Counted from the stretch's first letter, positions 1 through 7,812 are shown. The stretch is DNA of 64,000 nucleotides from an uncultured Actinomycetes bacterium (GCA_903825945.1 CAIKCJ010000015.1:1-64000), one strand, 5' to 3'. Made by a program: numbers and translations. Notes: generated by a model from the letters alone, not told the origin.

Positions 1-2
1 CT

Positions 3-272
3 TTCTATGCAAACGCTTCGGTTGATACCCAATGGGATGCGGTCGCCTCATTCCGTGGAGTCTCTGAAGGAGATGTCATCCGATATGCGTTTGCCAAGCC
101 AGAGCCGCTCAAAACTGAGCATGAAGCTTTCCGCGATGCCGTACTAGGCCTTGACGGTGCCAAAGAACGAATTGTCACAATGGAACAAGGTTTGGCAACT
201 GTTCGAGTTGCCACAGCGATGATCGATAGCGCCAATTCTGGTCAAGCGATCACAATTGCGAAGGGACGTTAA
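3..272 (+). CDS. Gfo/Idh/MocA-family oxidoreductase, C-terminal fragment
   Basis: The frame is open from the window edge to TAA at 270-272 and gives 89 residues, ending in a helix like GLATVRVATAMIDSA that is typical of the C-terminus of NAD(P)-dependent sugar dehydrogenases of the Gfo/Idh/MocA family. The Rossmann domain and start lie outside the window. The next gene, a nucleotide-sugar 6-dehydrogenase, begins two bases after the stop, so the two are probably one operon. Family knowledge: WbpB/WlbA-type members oxidise the 3-position of UDP-N-acetyl-glucosaminuronate made by a WbpA-type dehydrogenase. That specific role is inferred from the pairing. Confidence 0.6.
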   Translation, partial: FYANASVDTQWDAVASFRGVSEGDVIRYAFAKPEPLKTEHEAFRDAVLGLDGAKERIVTMEQGLATVRVATAMIDSANSGQAITIAKGR

Positions 273-274
273 TC

Positions 275-1582
275 GTGAATATTGCTGTCGTTGCTCTTGG
301 AAAAATTGGACTGCCACTTGCTGTGCAGTTCGCCAAGAAAGGACACCACGTCATCGGTTGTGACGTCAATCAAAAGACTGTCGATCTGATCAACGCAGGG
401 ACTGAGCCATTTCCCGGTGAAGCTTTCCTAGATGATTTCCTCAAAGAAGTCGTTAATTCAGGTCATCTTGTAGCGACAACCGATACCACCACAGCGGTGC
501 GCCAAGCGGATGCCGTAATTATCGTAGTTCCTCTTTTTGTTAACGAAGAAGGCATTCCCGATTTTGGCTGGATGGATGCAGCTACAGAGAAGATCGCTGC
601 CGGATTAAAGCCAGGCACTCTGGTTTCTTATGAAACTACTCTCCCTGTCGGAACTACTCGCAACCGTTTCGCTCCCGCCCTAGAGGCAGGTTCTGGACTC
701 AAAGCTGGCGTGGACTTTGATCTCGTCTTCTCCCCCGAGCGCGTCCTTACTGGTCGAGTATTTGCAGACCTACGCAAGTATCCAAAGCTTGTTGGTGGAA
801 TCAATGCGCAGAGCACTGCAGCCGGAGTTGCCTTCTACGAGAAGGTTCTTGATTTCGATGATCGCCCCGACCTCACAACCAAGAATGGCGTCTGGGATCT
901 TGGCACTTCTGAAGCGAGTGAAATGGCCAAGTTGGCCGAGACAACATATCGCGATGTCAATATTGCCCTAGCAAACCAGTTCGCAATCTTTGCGGAGGGT
1001 GCGAACATTGATATTGCTAAGGTCATTGCAGCTTCCAATTCCCAGCCTTACAGCCATATCCACCAACCTGGAATTGCGGTCGGTGGCCACTGCATTCCGA
1101 TCTATCCTCGCTTCTACTTATGGAACGATCCAGAAGCCACGGTTGTTCGTTCAGCCCGTGAAGCAAATGCAGCGATGCCTGCCCATGCCGTTACCTTGCT
1201 TGCACATGCTCTAACCAGTGTGAATGCGGGCGATCTGGCCGGTAAGACCGTCGCCGTCCTTGGCGTCTCCTATCGTGGTGGCGTCAAGGAGTCAGCCTTC
1301 TCAGGCGTATTTGGAACTGTTACCGCTCTTAAATCTCGAGGTGCAAACGTTGTTGTGAATGATCCGATGTACACCGACCACGAGATCAAAGAACTTGGAT
1401 TCGAGCCGTACCACTTCGGAGAACACGTCGATGCAGTCATTTTGCAGGCCGATCACAAGGACTACAAGAAGCTGACAAAAGCCGAATTCCCTGGTGTTAA
1501 AGCTGTTGTCGATGGTCGCCGCACTATGAATCCAATCAACTTCGCTGGCGTCGCGTTTCGAGTGATCGGCGCTGGCGCTTAA
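275..1582 (+). CDS. Nucleotide-sugar 6-dehydrogenase (WecC/WbpA type)
   Basis: 435 residues with GTG start. It is a UDP-glucose/GDP-mannose dehydrogenase family protein that oxidises C6 of a UDP-sugar with two NAD+. The N-terminal Rossmann loop reads ALGKIGLPLA (7-16), a variant of the usual GLGYVGLPLA. The catalytic cysteine is C273 in GGHCIPIYP, the form found in UDP-N-acetylhexosamine dehydrogenases; the UDP-glucose dehydrogenase at 43922 has GGGCLPKD instead. The substrate is therefore more likely UDP-GlcNAc or UDP-ManNAc than UDP-glucose (inference). It follows the Gfo/Idh-type gene by 2 nt and overlaps the convergent glycosyltransferase by 4 nt. Confidence 0.85.
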   Translation: MNIAVVALGKIGLPLAVQFAKKGHHVIGCDVNQKTVDLINAGTEPFPGEAFLDDFLKEVVNSGHLVATTDTTTAVRQADAVIIVVPLFVNEEGIPDFGWMDAATEKIAAGLKPGTLVSYETTLPVGTTRNRFAPALEAGSGLKAGVDFDLVFSPERVLTGRVFADLRKYPKLVGGINAQSTAAGVAFYEKVLDFDDRPDLTTKNGVWDLGTSEASEMAKLAETTYRDVNIALANQFAIFAEGANIDIAKVIAASNSQPYSHIHQPGIAVGGHCIPIYPRFYLWNDPEATVVRSAREANAAMPAHAVTLLAHALTSVNAGDLAGKTVAVLGVSYRGGVKESAFSGVFGTVTALKSRGANVVVNDPMYTDHEIKELGFEPYHFGEHVDAVILQADHKDYKKLTKAEFPGVKAVVDGRRTMNPINFAGVAFRVIGAGA

Positions 1583-2907
1583 GCCTTTTCTTCAATCAGA
1601 AATGGTTTATAAGGACGAGCACTTGGCTTGACCCCAGCGATCGAGTTGTACAAATCAACCAGGATTTCTGCTTGACCTTCCCAGGTATGTTCCGCCAATA
1701 CTGCTGGTGTGTAGGCCGCGCGATATTTAGCAGGATCCGCCAAAATCAATTGAGCTGCGCGAACAAAATCATTCACGTCCTCAGCGATATGCACTTCTCC
1801 ATTCCCGAGCTTTCGAACCTCGGCTGACATTGTCTTCACATCACTCACAAGAATTGGTAAACGCGCTTGCATGTACTCACCGAATTTGGTGATGAGGGAG
1901 ATCTCATGATTGAGGCGATGCAAGATTGGTATAAGTCCGATATCAGCCTGCGAGAGATAAGAGACTAACTCTGAATTTGGGACGTATGGCAAAACGTGAA
2001 AGCGATCAGCAAGATCAGGCGCACTGGCCACGAGATCTTGTACGGACTTGTTAGCAGGGTTAGCAATCAACGCGAGATGGACATCCGGTAGCTGGCGTAG
2101 CGCTGTGAGCGCAGTCTGCACTCCGCGCTGTGGAGCAACTGCGCCGGAATACACCATCAGGGCGACACCGTCGTGAATTCCGCAATCTTGGCGAAGTTTG
2201 CGATGAGAGACTTCTTGGCCTTCGACTAATGGATCATTGGCAACAATCGTTGGCCGCACACTGATCTGCAACTGATCCATCAACAGATCATTCATCGGGG
2301 CGCTGACCGAGAGGACTGCAGCTGCAGTGGATGAGTACTTGCGTTCAATCTTGGTATACAAATTCGCCATTGGTTTGGTGAGGTGTGCGACGCCAGGAAC
2401 GTATTCGTGGGCATCGTAAATTAACTCGACTTTTTTGCCAGCTTCTTGCAGTGCCGCAACAACGGCTCCGGCGATCGGAAGCGCCGTGTAGTCATGCGCA
2501 TGGATGATCGCAGGCTCAAACTCCATTGCAAGGGGGGTGATTGCCTTCACGGCGCGACCAAGGTTAGGGACGACAACTTCCCTCTTAATACCTAGCGCTT
2601 CAAAGAGTTTTCGACGATATCGGCGCAGGTGGCGAAGTGATCCTTCGATTAACCAACGCGTACGCTCTCCGCGAATAAATGGACGAAAGATTGTGGGCAC
2701 TTGAGATTTACTAATTACGATCTTGAGCGGCAAGCGTTCAATCCGCGCATATCCGATTTCCAGATGATCAGGTTCTCCGCTTGGGGATGAGCCTGCAACG
2801 ATGACGTCCCAACCCGCATTGCCTAAAGACCAGGCACATTTAAGAACGCGTGAGTCTTCGTGGACGCCATTAAGAACAATGTGGAGAGTTTTTGGAGCAG
2901 TACTCAT
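1579..2907 (-). CDS. Glycosyltransferase family 4 protein
   Basis: 442 residues, ATG start. GT-B fold glycosyltransferase that would move a sugar from a nucleotide donor to an envelope or capsule acceptor in the cytoplasm. Visible marks are YDAHEY (164-169) in the N-terminal acceptor domain and KFGEYMQARLPILVSD (341-356), which carries the conserved donor-binding Glu of GT4 enzymes, in the C-terminal domain. No membrane segment is evident. The last 4 nt overlap the end of the convergent dehydrogenase. Substrate and acceptor cannot be read from sequence. Confidence 0.85.
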   Translation of the reverse strand: MSTAPKTLHIVLNGVHEDSRVLKCAWSLGNAGWDVIVAGSSPSGEPDHLEIGYARIERLPLKIVISKSQVPTIFRPFIRGERTRWLIEGSLRHLRRYRRKLFEALGIKREVVVPNLGRAVKAITPLAMEFEPAIIHAHDYTALPIAGAVVAALQEAGKKVELIYDAHEYVPGVAHLTKPMANLYTKIERKYSSTAAAVLSVSAPMNDLLMDQLQISVRPTIVANDPLVEGQEVSHRKLRQDCGIHDGVALMVYSGAVAPQRGVQTALTALRQLPDVHLALIANPANKSVQDLVASAPDLADRFHVLPYVPNSELVSYLSQADIGLIPILHRLNHEISLITKFGEYMQARLPILVSDVKTMSAEVRKLGNGEVHIAEDVNDFVRAAQLILADPAKYRAAYTPAVLAEHTWEGQAEILVDLYNSIAGVKPSARPYKPFLIEEKA

Positions 2908-2928
2908 CTTCGAATTCTAATGGGAAGA

Positions 2929-3315
2929 CTACGGAAGTAAGACAACTATTGAGGTAATGAGAAATGCAATGACAAAACTCTGAGCAAGTATGCCGAGCGC
3001 AGTCTTTTGATCAGCTCGGCGGTCAGCCTTCGATGCAACTTTGTCAGGCGAACCCAAATCTCCGAAATTAAAAAGTCCAGCTAGACCAAATGCCAAACAA
3101 AATTTCTTCGAACTTTGAACCACGCCAACAGCAAAAACCATCGCCGGAATGATGAGAAGAGTGCGCGCAAGGTGCGATGAGTGAGAAACCAATAGTCCGA
3201 CAGCGGTGATGAGGGTGAGAAATAAACCTAAGTAAGCCGCTTGCTTGCGGCGCGCTATCTCTTTAGGCCCGATATTGCAGGTGCCTGGGATGTAAGCGCC
3301 TGGAGTCTGCATCAT
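2929..3315 (-). CDS. Small membrane protein with N-terminal CNIGPKEIARR motif
   Basis: 128 residues. I do not recognise an assigned function. A short N-terminal segment holds CNIGPKEIARRKQA (14-27), followed by two close hydrophobic helices (about 28-46 and 50-68), a polar Lys/Arg/Asp-rich loop (about 85-105) and a C-terminal helix (about 107-127). The start ATG lies immediately after the TAA of the 50-residue gene at 3316-3468 (TAAATG), so the two are very probably translated in sequence. The motif looks familiar from uncharacterised bacterial membrane proteins, but I cannot name a family. Confidence 0.7.
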   Translation of the reverse strand: MMQTPGAYIPGTCNIGPKEIARRKQAAYLGLFLTLITAVGLLVSHSSHLARTLLIIPAMVFAVGVVQSSKKFCLAFGLAGLFNFGDLGSPDKVASKADRRADQKTALGILAQSFVIAFLITSIVVLLP

Positions 3316-3468
3316 TTAGAACTGTGGTTCGCGTTCATCTTCATCGCTGAAAACTTCGTGATTATCATTCGAAGAATTAGCGACCCATGAGAAGAGAGAC
3401 TTAAGCGCCCCTGCGATAATCAGCAGAAATGCGAAGAGAGCGAGCACTCGCTTGACGGCTTTGAACAT
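3316..3468 (-). CDS. 50-residue single-span membrane protein
   Basis: Small ORF read by hand: ATG at 3468-3466, TAA at 3318-3316. It begins MFKAVKRVLALFAFLLIIAG, so a basic N-terminus leads straight into a hydrophobic helix (about 7-22). The tail is strongly acidic (NDNHEVFSDEDEREPQF). The stop touches the start of the 128-residue membrane protein with no spacer. Charge pattern, hydrophobic helix and the abutting junction support a real gene. Function unknown. Confidence 0.6.
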   Translation of the reverse strand: MFKAVKRVLALFAFLLIIAGALKSLFSWVANSSNDNHEVFSDEDEREPQF

Positions 3469-3508
3469 GGGATAAATGTACCCCTGTTGGCTGGTTACTG
3501 GCTGGAAG

Positions 3509-4669
3509 CTACTTCTGAAAAGTCTGAGACTTGGTCAAAGCGGCATCGATATCGCGCCAAAGGTCATCAACATCCTCGATTCCGACTGAGAGTCGAATGA
3601 GATTGGTTGGGATGGTTGGGCTTTCCGCGCTCCAGCGATGGCGGCGCTCCCATAATGATTCGACCCCACCGAGGGATGTCGCAAAAGCCACCAGTTCTGA
3701 ACTCTCGCAGGCCAAGTCTGCCGCCTGCGCCCCACCCTTTACATCAAATGAAACTACCGCACCAAAACCCTTCATGAAACTCTTCGCCATTGCATGGTGC
3801 GGATCGGTTGCCAGTCCTGGGTAGCGCACTTTTTCTACTGCGGGATGACCCGAAAGCCTGGTGGCCAATTCGAGTGCATTACTTTGAGCTCTATCCATGC
3901 GAAGCGCCAATGTACGAAGGCCGCGAAGTGCGATCCAGACTTCAAAGGGACCTGGAATTGCCCCAGCCATCTTTCGCGCATCATTGAGACGATTCAAGAG
4001 TGGATCATCGTTTGTGGAGATTGATCCAAGAATGACATCACTATGACCAGAAATATATTTAGTGAGGGAGTGGATGACCACATCGGCTCCCATCGCCAAA
4101 GGCGTTTGGACCAGTGGTGTTGCAAAAGTGTTGTCGACCGCTACTCCGACATTGATCGATTTTGCAGCCGCGATAATTGTTGGGAGGTCGGCAACTTCAA
4201 GCGCTGGATTAGTTGGAGATTCGATCCATAGGAGCATCGCTCCCTTAATCTCTGCGAGTACCTCTTGTGTATTAGCAATATCAACGTAGCGAACTTCGGC
4301 ATGGCCTGATTCTTGAGCGCGCTTGAGCAGCGTCATTGTGCCGGTATATCCGTTACGTGAAGCAACGATTACTGCGCCTTTTGGCAGAATTGAAAGAACA
4401 GCAGAAATCGCTGCCATTCCGGAAGCGAAGACCAACGTTTTGCCGCCTTCGAGTGACTCGATGGCACTTTCTAGTGCGCTCCAGGTTTGATTTCCATAAC
4501 GACCATAGCCAACGGAGCCAGGTGCAATAAATGTTGAGTTCAGATCTATTGCCGGATTAACGCCAGCATCACTCTCTCGAGCTGGGCGGCCAGCAGCTAC
4601 AACCCGCGTATGCGCAGTGAGACTAGAAAGGTAGTCTTGTTCGGAGTTAGCTGGCTGATCTGTAGACAT
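3509..4669 (-). CDS. metB: Cystathionine gamma-synthase / Cys-Met metabolism PLP enzyme
   Basis: 386 residues, ATG start. Fold-type I PLP enzyme of the trans-sulfuration family. The PLP lysine is K204 in SLTKYISGHSD, and the upstream SGMAAISAV segment and D179 in VDNTFATP are the usual cofactor contacts. Cystathionine gamma-synthase joins an activated homoserine to cysteine; the lyases of the same fold cannot be excluded from sequence alone, so the symbol is provisional. The gene stands alone, with a 19-bp tandem repeat upstream between it and terC. Confidence 0.8.
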   Translation of the reverse strand: MSTDQPANSEQDYLSSLTAHTRVVAAGRPARESDAGVNPAIDLNSTFIAPGSVGYGRYGNQTWSALESAIESLEGGKTLVFASGMAAISAVLSILPKGAVIVASRNGYTGTMTLLKRAQESGHAEVRYVDIANTQEVLAEIKGAMLLWIESPTNPALEVADLPTIIAAAKSINVGVAVDNTFATPLVQTPLAMGADVVIHSLTKYISGHSDVILGSISTNDDPLLNRLNDARKMAGAIPGPFEVWIALRGLRTLALRMDRAQSNALELATRLSGHPAVEKVRYPGLATDPHHAMAKSFMKGFGAVVSFDVKGGAQAADLACESSELVAFATSLGGVESLWERRHRWSAESPTIPTNLIRLSVGIEDVDDLWRDIDAALTKSQTFQK

Positions 4670-4712
4670 AGGACGAGCCTAGCAAATGGAGTTGCATCTA
4701 CTTGAGTTCGCT

Positions 4713-4750
4713 TAGGCCAACTCAGCCCCGCTAGGCCAACTCAGCCCCGC
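4713..4750. repeat. Tandem duplication of a 19-bp unit
   Basis: Two perfect copies of TAGGCCAACTCAGCCCCGC lie head to tail at 4713-4731 and 4732-4750. The last base of the second copy is part of the TAG stop of the terC gene. This looks like replication slippage in the short spacer between terC and metB. No function is evident. Confidence 0.85.
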
Positions 4751-5655
4751 TAAACCTTTTTTCGACTCTTAAACAGACTCAATGCGGTCGTAATAAAGAG
4801 TACGCCGATAACAAAGCCAAGGCTTACGCCGAGTGAGATATTGGGGATCGCAATCCCCCAGACCGAACTATGGCCCTCACCGATGGCAGCCTCAAATACT
4901 AATTTGAGTCCAATAAAGCCCAGGACGACCGCTAAACCCTCGCTGAGGTAAATCAACTTACTCATCAAATCACCGATAAGGAAGTAGAGCTGGCGCAGCC
5001 CCATCGAAGCAAAAATAGTTGCGGTGACGATAACGAACGGATTTCGGGTGAGTCCGAAAATTGCGGGTATCGAATCAAAAGCAAAGACAAGATTAGTCAT
5101 CGCAACTGCGGTCAGTGCGATTACCGAAATTGATAGGCCTCGCTTTCGCATAAATCGCAGAGCTCGTCCTTCGTGCCACTCTTCATCTTCGCTCTCGCGA
5201 AATAGTTTTACAGCCGTGTAGATGAGGAATCCACCGAAGATATAGAAAATCCATTCAAAACGATTGATGAGGGCCGCACCACCCGCAATAAAAATTCCGC
5301 GAAGCAGAAGAGATGAAATAATTCCGGCGAAGAGAACTATCTCTTCGCGCTCTTTAGCAACTTTCAAACTCGACATAATCAAAATCAGTACAAAGAGGTT
5401 ATCAAATGAGAGCGAGTACTCGGTGAGCCAGCCCGCAAAGAATTCTGTTCGTGCGCGGGAGGTGGACCAAAAACCGAGCGATGTGCCGAATGCAATTGCA
5501 GAAAAAATATAAAAGGCGGTCCAGAGCGCAACAGAACGCAAGCTCGTGGTTTTATGGCGATTCTTAAATGCCATCAGGAAATCAAAGAGCAGGACTAATC
5601 CCAAAGCGCCCAAGGTGATAGCCCAGGCCAGGGTGCTAGTCGTGTTGATAATCAT
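4750..5655 (-). CDS. TerC family integral membrane protein
   Basis: 301 residues with about nine hydrophobic helices spread over the whole length. The segment SFDNLFVLILIMSSLKV is characteristic of TerC (tellurite resistance / Alx-like) proteins, which in better studied bacteria are involved in Mn2+ export and metal homeostasis. The role here is inferred from family membership. The start ATG lies 105 nt from the divergent alkA-type gene. Confidence 0.85.
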   Translation of the reverse strand: MIINTTSTLAWAITLGALGLVLLFDFLMAFKNRHKTTSLRSVALWTAFYIFSAIAFGTSLGFWSTSRARTEFFAGWLTEYSLSFDNLFVLILIMSSLKVAKEREEIVLFAGIISSLLLRGIFIAGGAALINRFEWIFYIFGGFLIYTAVKLFRESEDEEWHEGRALRFMRKRGLSISVIALTAVAMTNLVFAFDSIPAIFGLTRNPFVIVTATIFASMGLRQLYFLIGDLMSKLIYLSEGLAVVLGFIGLKLVFEAAIGEGHSSVWGIAIPNISLGVSLGFVIGVLFITTALSLFKSRKKV

Positions 5656-5760
5656 TGCCCGTATCCTATTGAAATCTCACAGAACTTCTTGAAAACTACT
5701 CAAATCCTGGGTGCGGGTGGCAATGCACGCGCATGGGTGGATACGGATAGATTAAGCACT

Positions 5761-6399
5761 ATGGCCCTTACCTCGAGCGAAGAGATGCAAAAGCTCGTTC
5801 GCAAAATTGCTAAAGTCGATCCAGCTTTCGCCCCAATTATTAAAAGCTCTGGGCTATGCACCATAAACGCCAAGCGTCCAACGCGTACTCACTATGACAC
5901 TCTCGTCACTTCCATCATCTCCCAGCAATTAGCCATTAAGGCAGCGGACACAATTCGAGAGCGCGTGCGACTTTTAGCAGGCGGCTCCATTCAGGCTGAG
6001 GCAATGGCAGCGCTCACACCTGAAGCACTCCGATCCGCAGGCGTCTCTGGCGCAAAAATTCGGGCCATTACTGAGCTAACCGACGGAACATTAAGTGGCG
6101 AGATAGAGTTCAAGAAATTTTCGAAGATGAGCAATGAAGCGATCTCTAAAGAACTCACGGCGATCTGGGGTATCGGGCGTTGGACAGTTGAGATGTTTCT
6201 TATGTTTCACCTCGGGCGATTAGATTTATGGCCGGTAGGCGATCTGGCTATGCGTCGCGGGTGGGAGAAGATTCACCGACTCCCCGACTATATAGATCCT
6301 AAAGAGCTAGATCTCATTGGTCAGAAATTTGAGGGAATACAGAGCGTTGTCGCTTGGTATTGCTGGCGCGCTACAGAAGGTGAAAGTTCTACCTGGTAG
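5761..6399 (+). CDS. DNA-3-methyladenine glycosylase II (AlkA-like, HhH-GPD)
   Basis: 212 residues from ATG 5761. A longer frame from TTG 5689 exists, but its extra residues look non-homologous. The helix-hairpin-helix is at about 131-155 (IWGIGRWTVEMF), followed by the catalytic aspartate D161 in WPVGDLAMRRG. ISQQLAIKAADTI (53-65) matches the conserved helix of the superfamily. It would excise alkylated purines as the first step of base excision repair. The 3' end overlaps the convergent msrA by 11 nt. Confidence 0.85.
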   Translation: MALTSSEEMQKLVRKIAKVDPAFAPIIKSSGLCTINAKRPTRTHYDTLVTSIISQQLAIKAADTIRERVRLLAGGSIQAEAMAALTPEALRSAGVSGAKIRAITELTDGTLSGEIEFKKFSKMSNEAISKELTAIWGIGRWTVEMFLMFHLGRLDLWPVGDLAMRRGWEKIHRLPDYIDPKELDLIGQKFEGIQSVVAWYCWRATEGESSTW

Positions 6400-7003
6400 C
6401 AGACACTGCTGGGTATGCGATGCCTGTCGAAGAGTGACAGTCGTAACCGTTTGGATTCTTAGCGAGATACTTCTGGTGATACTCCTCGGCTAGCCAGTAA
6501 GTCATACCTTCGGAACTTTTAATTTCGGTGCAAATATCGTTCATTCCATTTTTCTTTAATTCTGCATTGTAAATATCACGCGTCTGTAAGGCGAGCGCAT
6601 ATTGCTGCTCAGAAGTTGTATAGATGGCGCTGCGATATTGAGTTCCAATGTCCCCACCTTGTGCGTTGAGCGATGTTGGATCATGCATAGTCCAAAACTC
6701 TTCAAGCAAACGGTGATAGGAAATGTGCGAAGGATCGAAAACAACTTCGACAATCTCTGCATGACCAGTGCGTCCTGTGCAGACTTCCTTGTAGTTTGGA
6801 TGCGAGGTCCTACCCCCCATGTATCCAACAGAAGTTGCGATCACTCCATCTAAATTCCAAAAGCGGCGCTCGGCTCCCCAAAAGCAGCCCGTCGCAAAAT
6901 AGGCGCGCTCGCCTACCTGCGCAGCTTCCTGCGAAGCCACTTGTGAATCCCCCTGCGAATTAACGTGTGCTTCAGGCGCCGAGTTAGTTGGTTGAGTGCT
7001 CAT
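6389..7003 (-). CDS. msrA: Peptide-methionine (S)-S-oxide reductase
   Basis: 204 residues. The catalytic cysteine is C40 in ATGCFWGAE, and GGDIGTQYRSAIY and GYDCHSSTG near the C-terminus are further MsrA landmarks, the latter supplying a likely resolving cysteine. The enzyme reduces the S-epimer of methionine sulfoxide in proteins. The first 30 residues are Gln/Ser/Ala-rich and precede the catalytic domain; they are probably disordered. The 10-bp tandem repeats at 7037-7066 lie just upstream. Confidence 0.92.
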   Translation of the reverse strand: MSTQPTNSAPEAHVNSQGDSQVASQEAAQVGERAYFATGCFWGAERRFWNLDGVIATSVGYMGGRTSHPNYKEVCTGRTGHAEIVEVVFDPSHISYHRLLEEFWTMHDPTSLNAQGGDIGTQYRSAIYTTSEQQYALALQTRDIYNAELKKNGMNDICTEIKSSEGMTYWLAEEYHQKYLAKNPNGYDCHSSTGIAYPAVSATR

Positions 7004-7036
7004 GGCTCCAATTCTTTCACTGATATCCTTAGGGCG

Positions 7037-7066
7037 CAGTATTAGTCCGTATTAGTCAGTATTAGT
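7037..7066. repeat. Three tandem 10-bp repeats upstream of tRNA-Arg
   Basis: Units CAGTATTAGT, CCGTATTAGT and CAGTATTAGT follow one another without spacer at 7037-7046, 7047-7056 and 7057-7066. The period is about one helical turn. The block lies between msrA and the tRNA gene, ending 34 nt before the mature tRNA, so it may overlap the tRNA promoter. Confidence 0.85.
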
Positions 7067-7100
7067 AGAGTATGAATGCAATGTAGATCTCTCATAGCAA

Positions 7101-7172
7101 GCCCTCGTAGCTCAGTGGATAGAGCACCGCCCTCCGGAGGCGGGTGCGCAGGTTCGACTCCTGTCGGGGGCA
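7101..7172 (+). tRNA. tRNA-Arg (anticodon CCG)
   Basis: A complete cloverleaf can be drawn. Acceptor stem: GCCCTCG with CGGGGGC (7101-7107 / 7165-7171, one T-G pair), discriminator A7172. D arm: GCTC...GAGC. Anticodon stem: CCGCC/GGCGG enclosing CTCCGGA, with CCG at 7134-7136. Variable loop: 4 nt. T arm: GCAGG-TTCGACT-CCTGT. CCA is not encoded. The anticodon reads CGG codons. Confidence 0.96.
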
Positions 7173-7183
7173 CGGTTCATCCC

Positions 7184-7309
7184 AAAGATCCCTGAAAGAT
7201 CTCCAGTTATCGCAGATATCAAATCTCACCCTGACATAGCCCCAAGCGACTCGATGGTGACCCAACTGGGCCCATATCTGCATTTATTGGAGATCTTTCA
7301 GGAATCTTT
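7184..7309. repeat. Long imperfect inverted repeat directly 3' of tRNA-Arg
   Basis: The left arm at about 7184-7219 and the right arm at 7274-7309 are reverse complements over 36 positions with about five mismatches. The longest perfect run, 15 nt, pairs CCTGAAAGATCTCCA with TGGAGATCTTTCAGG, and a second perfect run pairs GCAGATAT with ATATCTGC. About 54 nt separate the arms. No coding sequence is evident in it. It could be a degraded mobile-element end pair, an attachment-site remnant or a transcribed hairpin. Confidence 0.75.
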
Positions 7310-7542
7310 TAGTGTTTGTCCTTGTTATACGAGGTGCAGTACGAGAGAATAGGCACCTATTCACCGTTTATTTCTCTTCATGGCGCTTAAATGTCGTTTT
7401 CAAGGGTCTTTGCACCGCCTTATGTGCGTGCTTGAAGCCGCTTGAAAGCCTCACTTGGGCTTCTAAAGGTCCTTGAGGTCCTTTAGATCAATGCGGCAAT
7501 GAGCGCGTGAATGCAACTTCCCTAACTTGAAGGAGATCAGCG
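7310..7542 (+). promoter_or_regulatory. whiB1 leader region with palindromes
   Basis: Non-coding stretch between the inverted repeat and whiB1. It holds a 7-bp-arm palindrome GAATAGG-CA-CCTATTC (7347-7362), a short AAGCC/GGCTT hairpin near 7446-7462, and a 24-bp near palindrome with arms CTAAAGG and CCTTTAG (7463-7486) that contains a direct repeat AGGTCCTT. The strong ribosome site GAAGGAGATC ends shortly before ATG 7543. I see no ORF on either strand that looks real. The palindromes are candidate operator or attenuator elements; this is inference. Confidence 0.5.
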
Positions 7543-7812
7543 ATGGATTGGCGCCACGAAGCAGCCTGCCGCGACGAAGACCCAGAGCTATTTTTTCCTA
7601 TCGGAAATACGGGCCCAGCCCTTGCTCAAATTGAAGAAGCTAAAAAAGTCTGCAATCGCTGCCCTGTAAAGGAGCCTTGCCTAGCGTGGGCTCTTGAAAG
7701 TGGTCAAGATGCCGGAGTTTGGGGTGGTCTCTCAGAGGATGAGCGCCGTGCCCTCAAGCGCCGTGCAGCTCGCAATCGGGCTCGTATGATGGAGAGCCAA
7801 AACCAGTTCTAG
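7543..7812 (+). CDS. whiB1: WhiB-family iron-sulfur transcription factor, WhiB1 type
   Basis: 89 residues starting MDWRHEAACRDEDPELFFP, very close to mycobacterial WhiB1. Four cluster-binding cysteines are C9, C37, C40 and C46 in the C-x(n)-CxxC-x5-C pattern, followed by the GVWGG turn and a basic C-terminal helix (RRALKRRAARNRAR). WhiB1-type proteins carry a [4Fe-4S] cluster that reacts with nitric oxide and bind the primary sigma factor. The adjacent PdtaS-type kinase on the opposite strand matches, as I recall, the whiB1-pdtaS neighbourhood of M. tuberculosis. Confidence 0.95.
   Translation: MDWRHEAACRDEDPELFFPIGNTGPALAQIEEAKKVCNRCPVKEPCLAWALESGQDAGVWGGLSEDERRALKRRAARNRARMMESQNQF

Noticed and set aside
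5689-5760. Longer start of the AlkA-type gene at TTG 5689
   Set aside because: The added residues look non-homologous and ATG 5761 fits the family better.
7092-7283. 63-residue minus-strand frame across the tRNA gene
   Set aside because: It is antisense to a complete tRNA cloverleaf and to the inverted repeat; the translation has no protein-like pattern.
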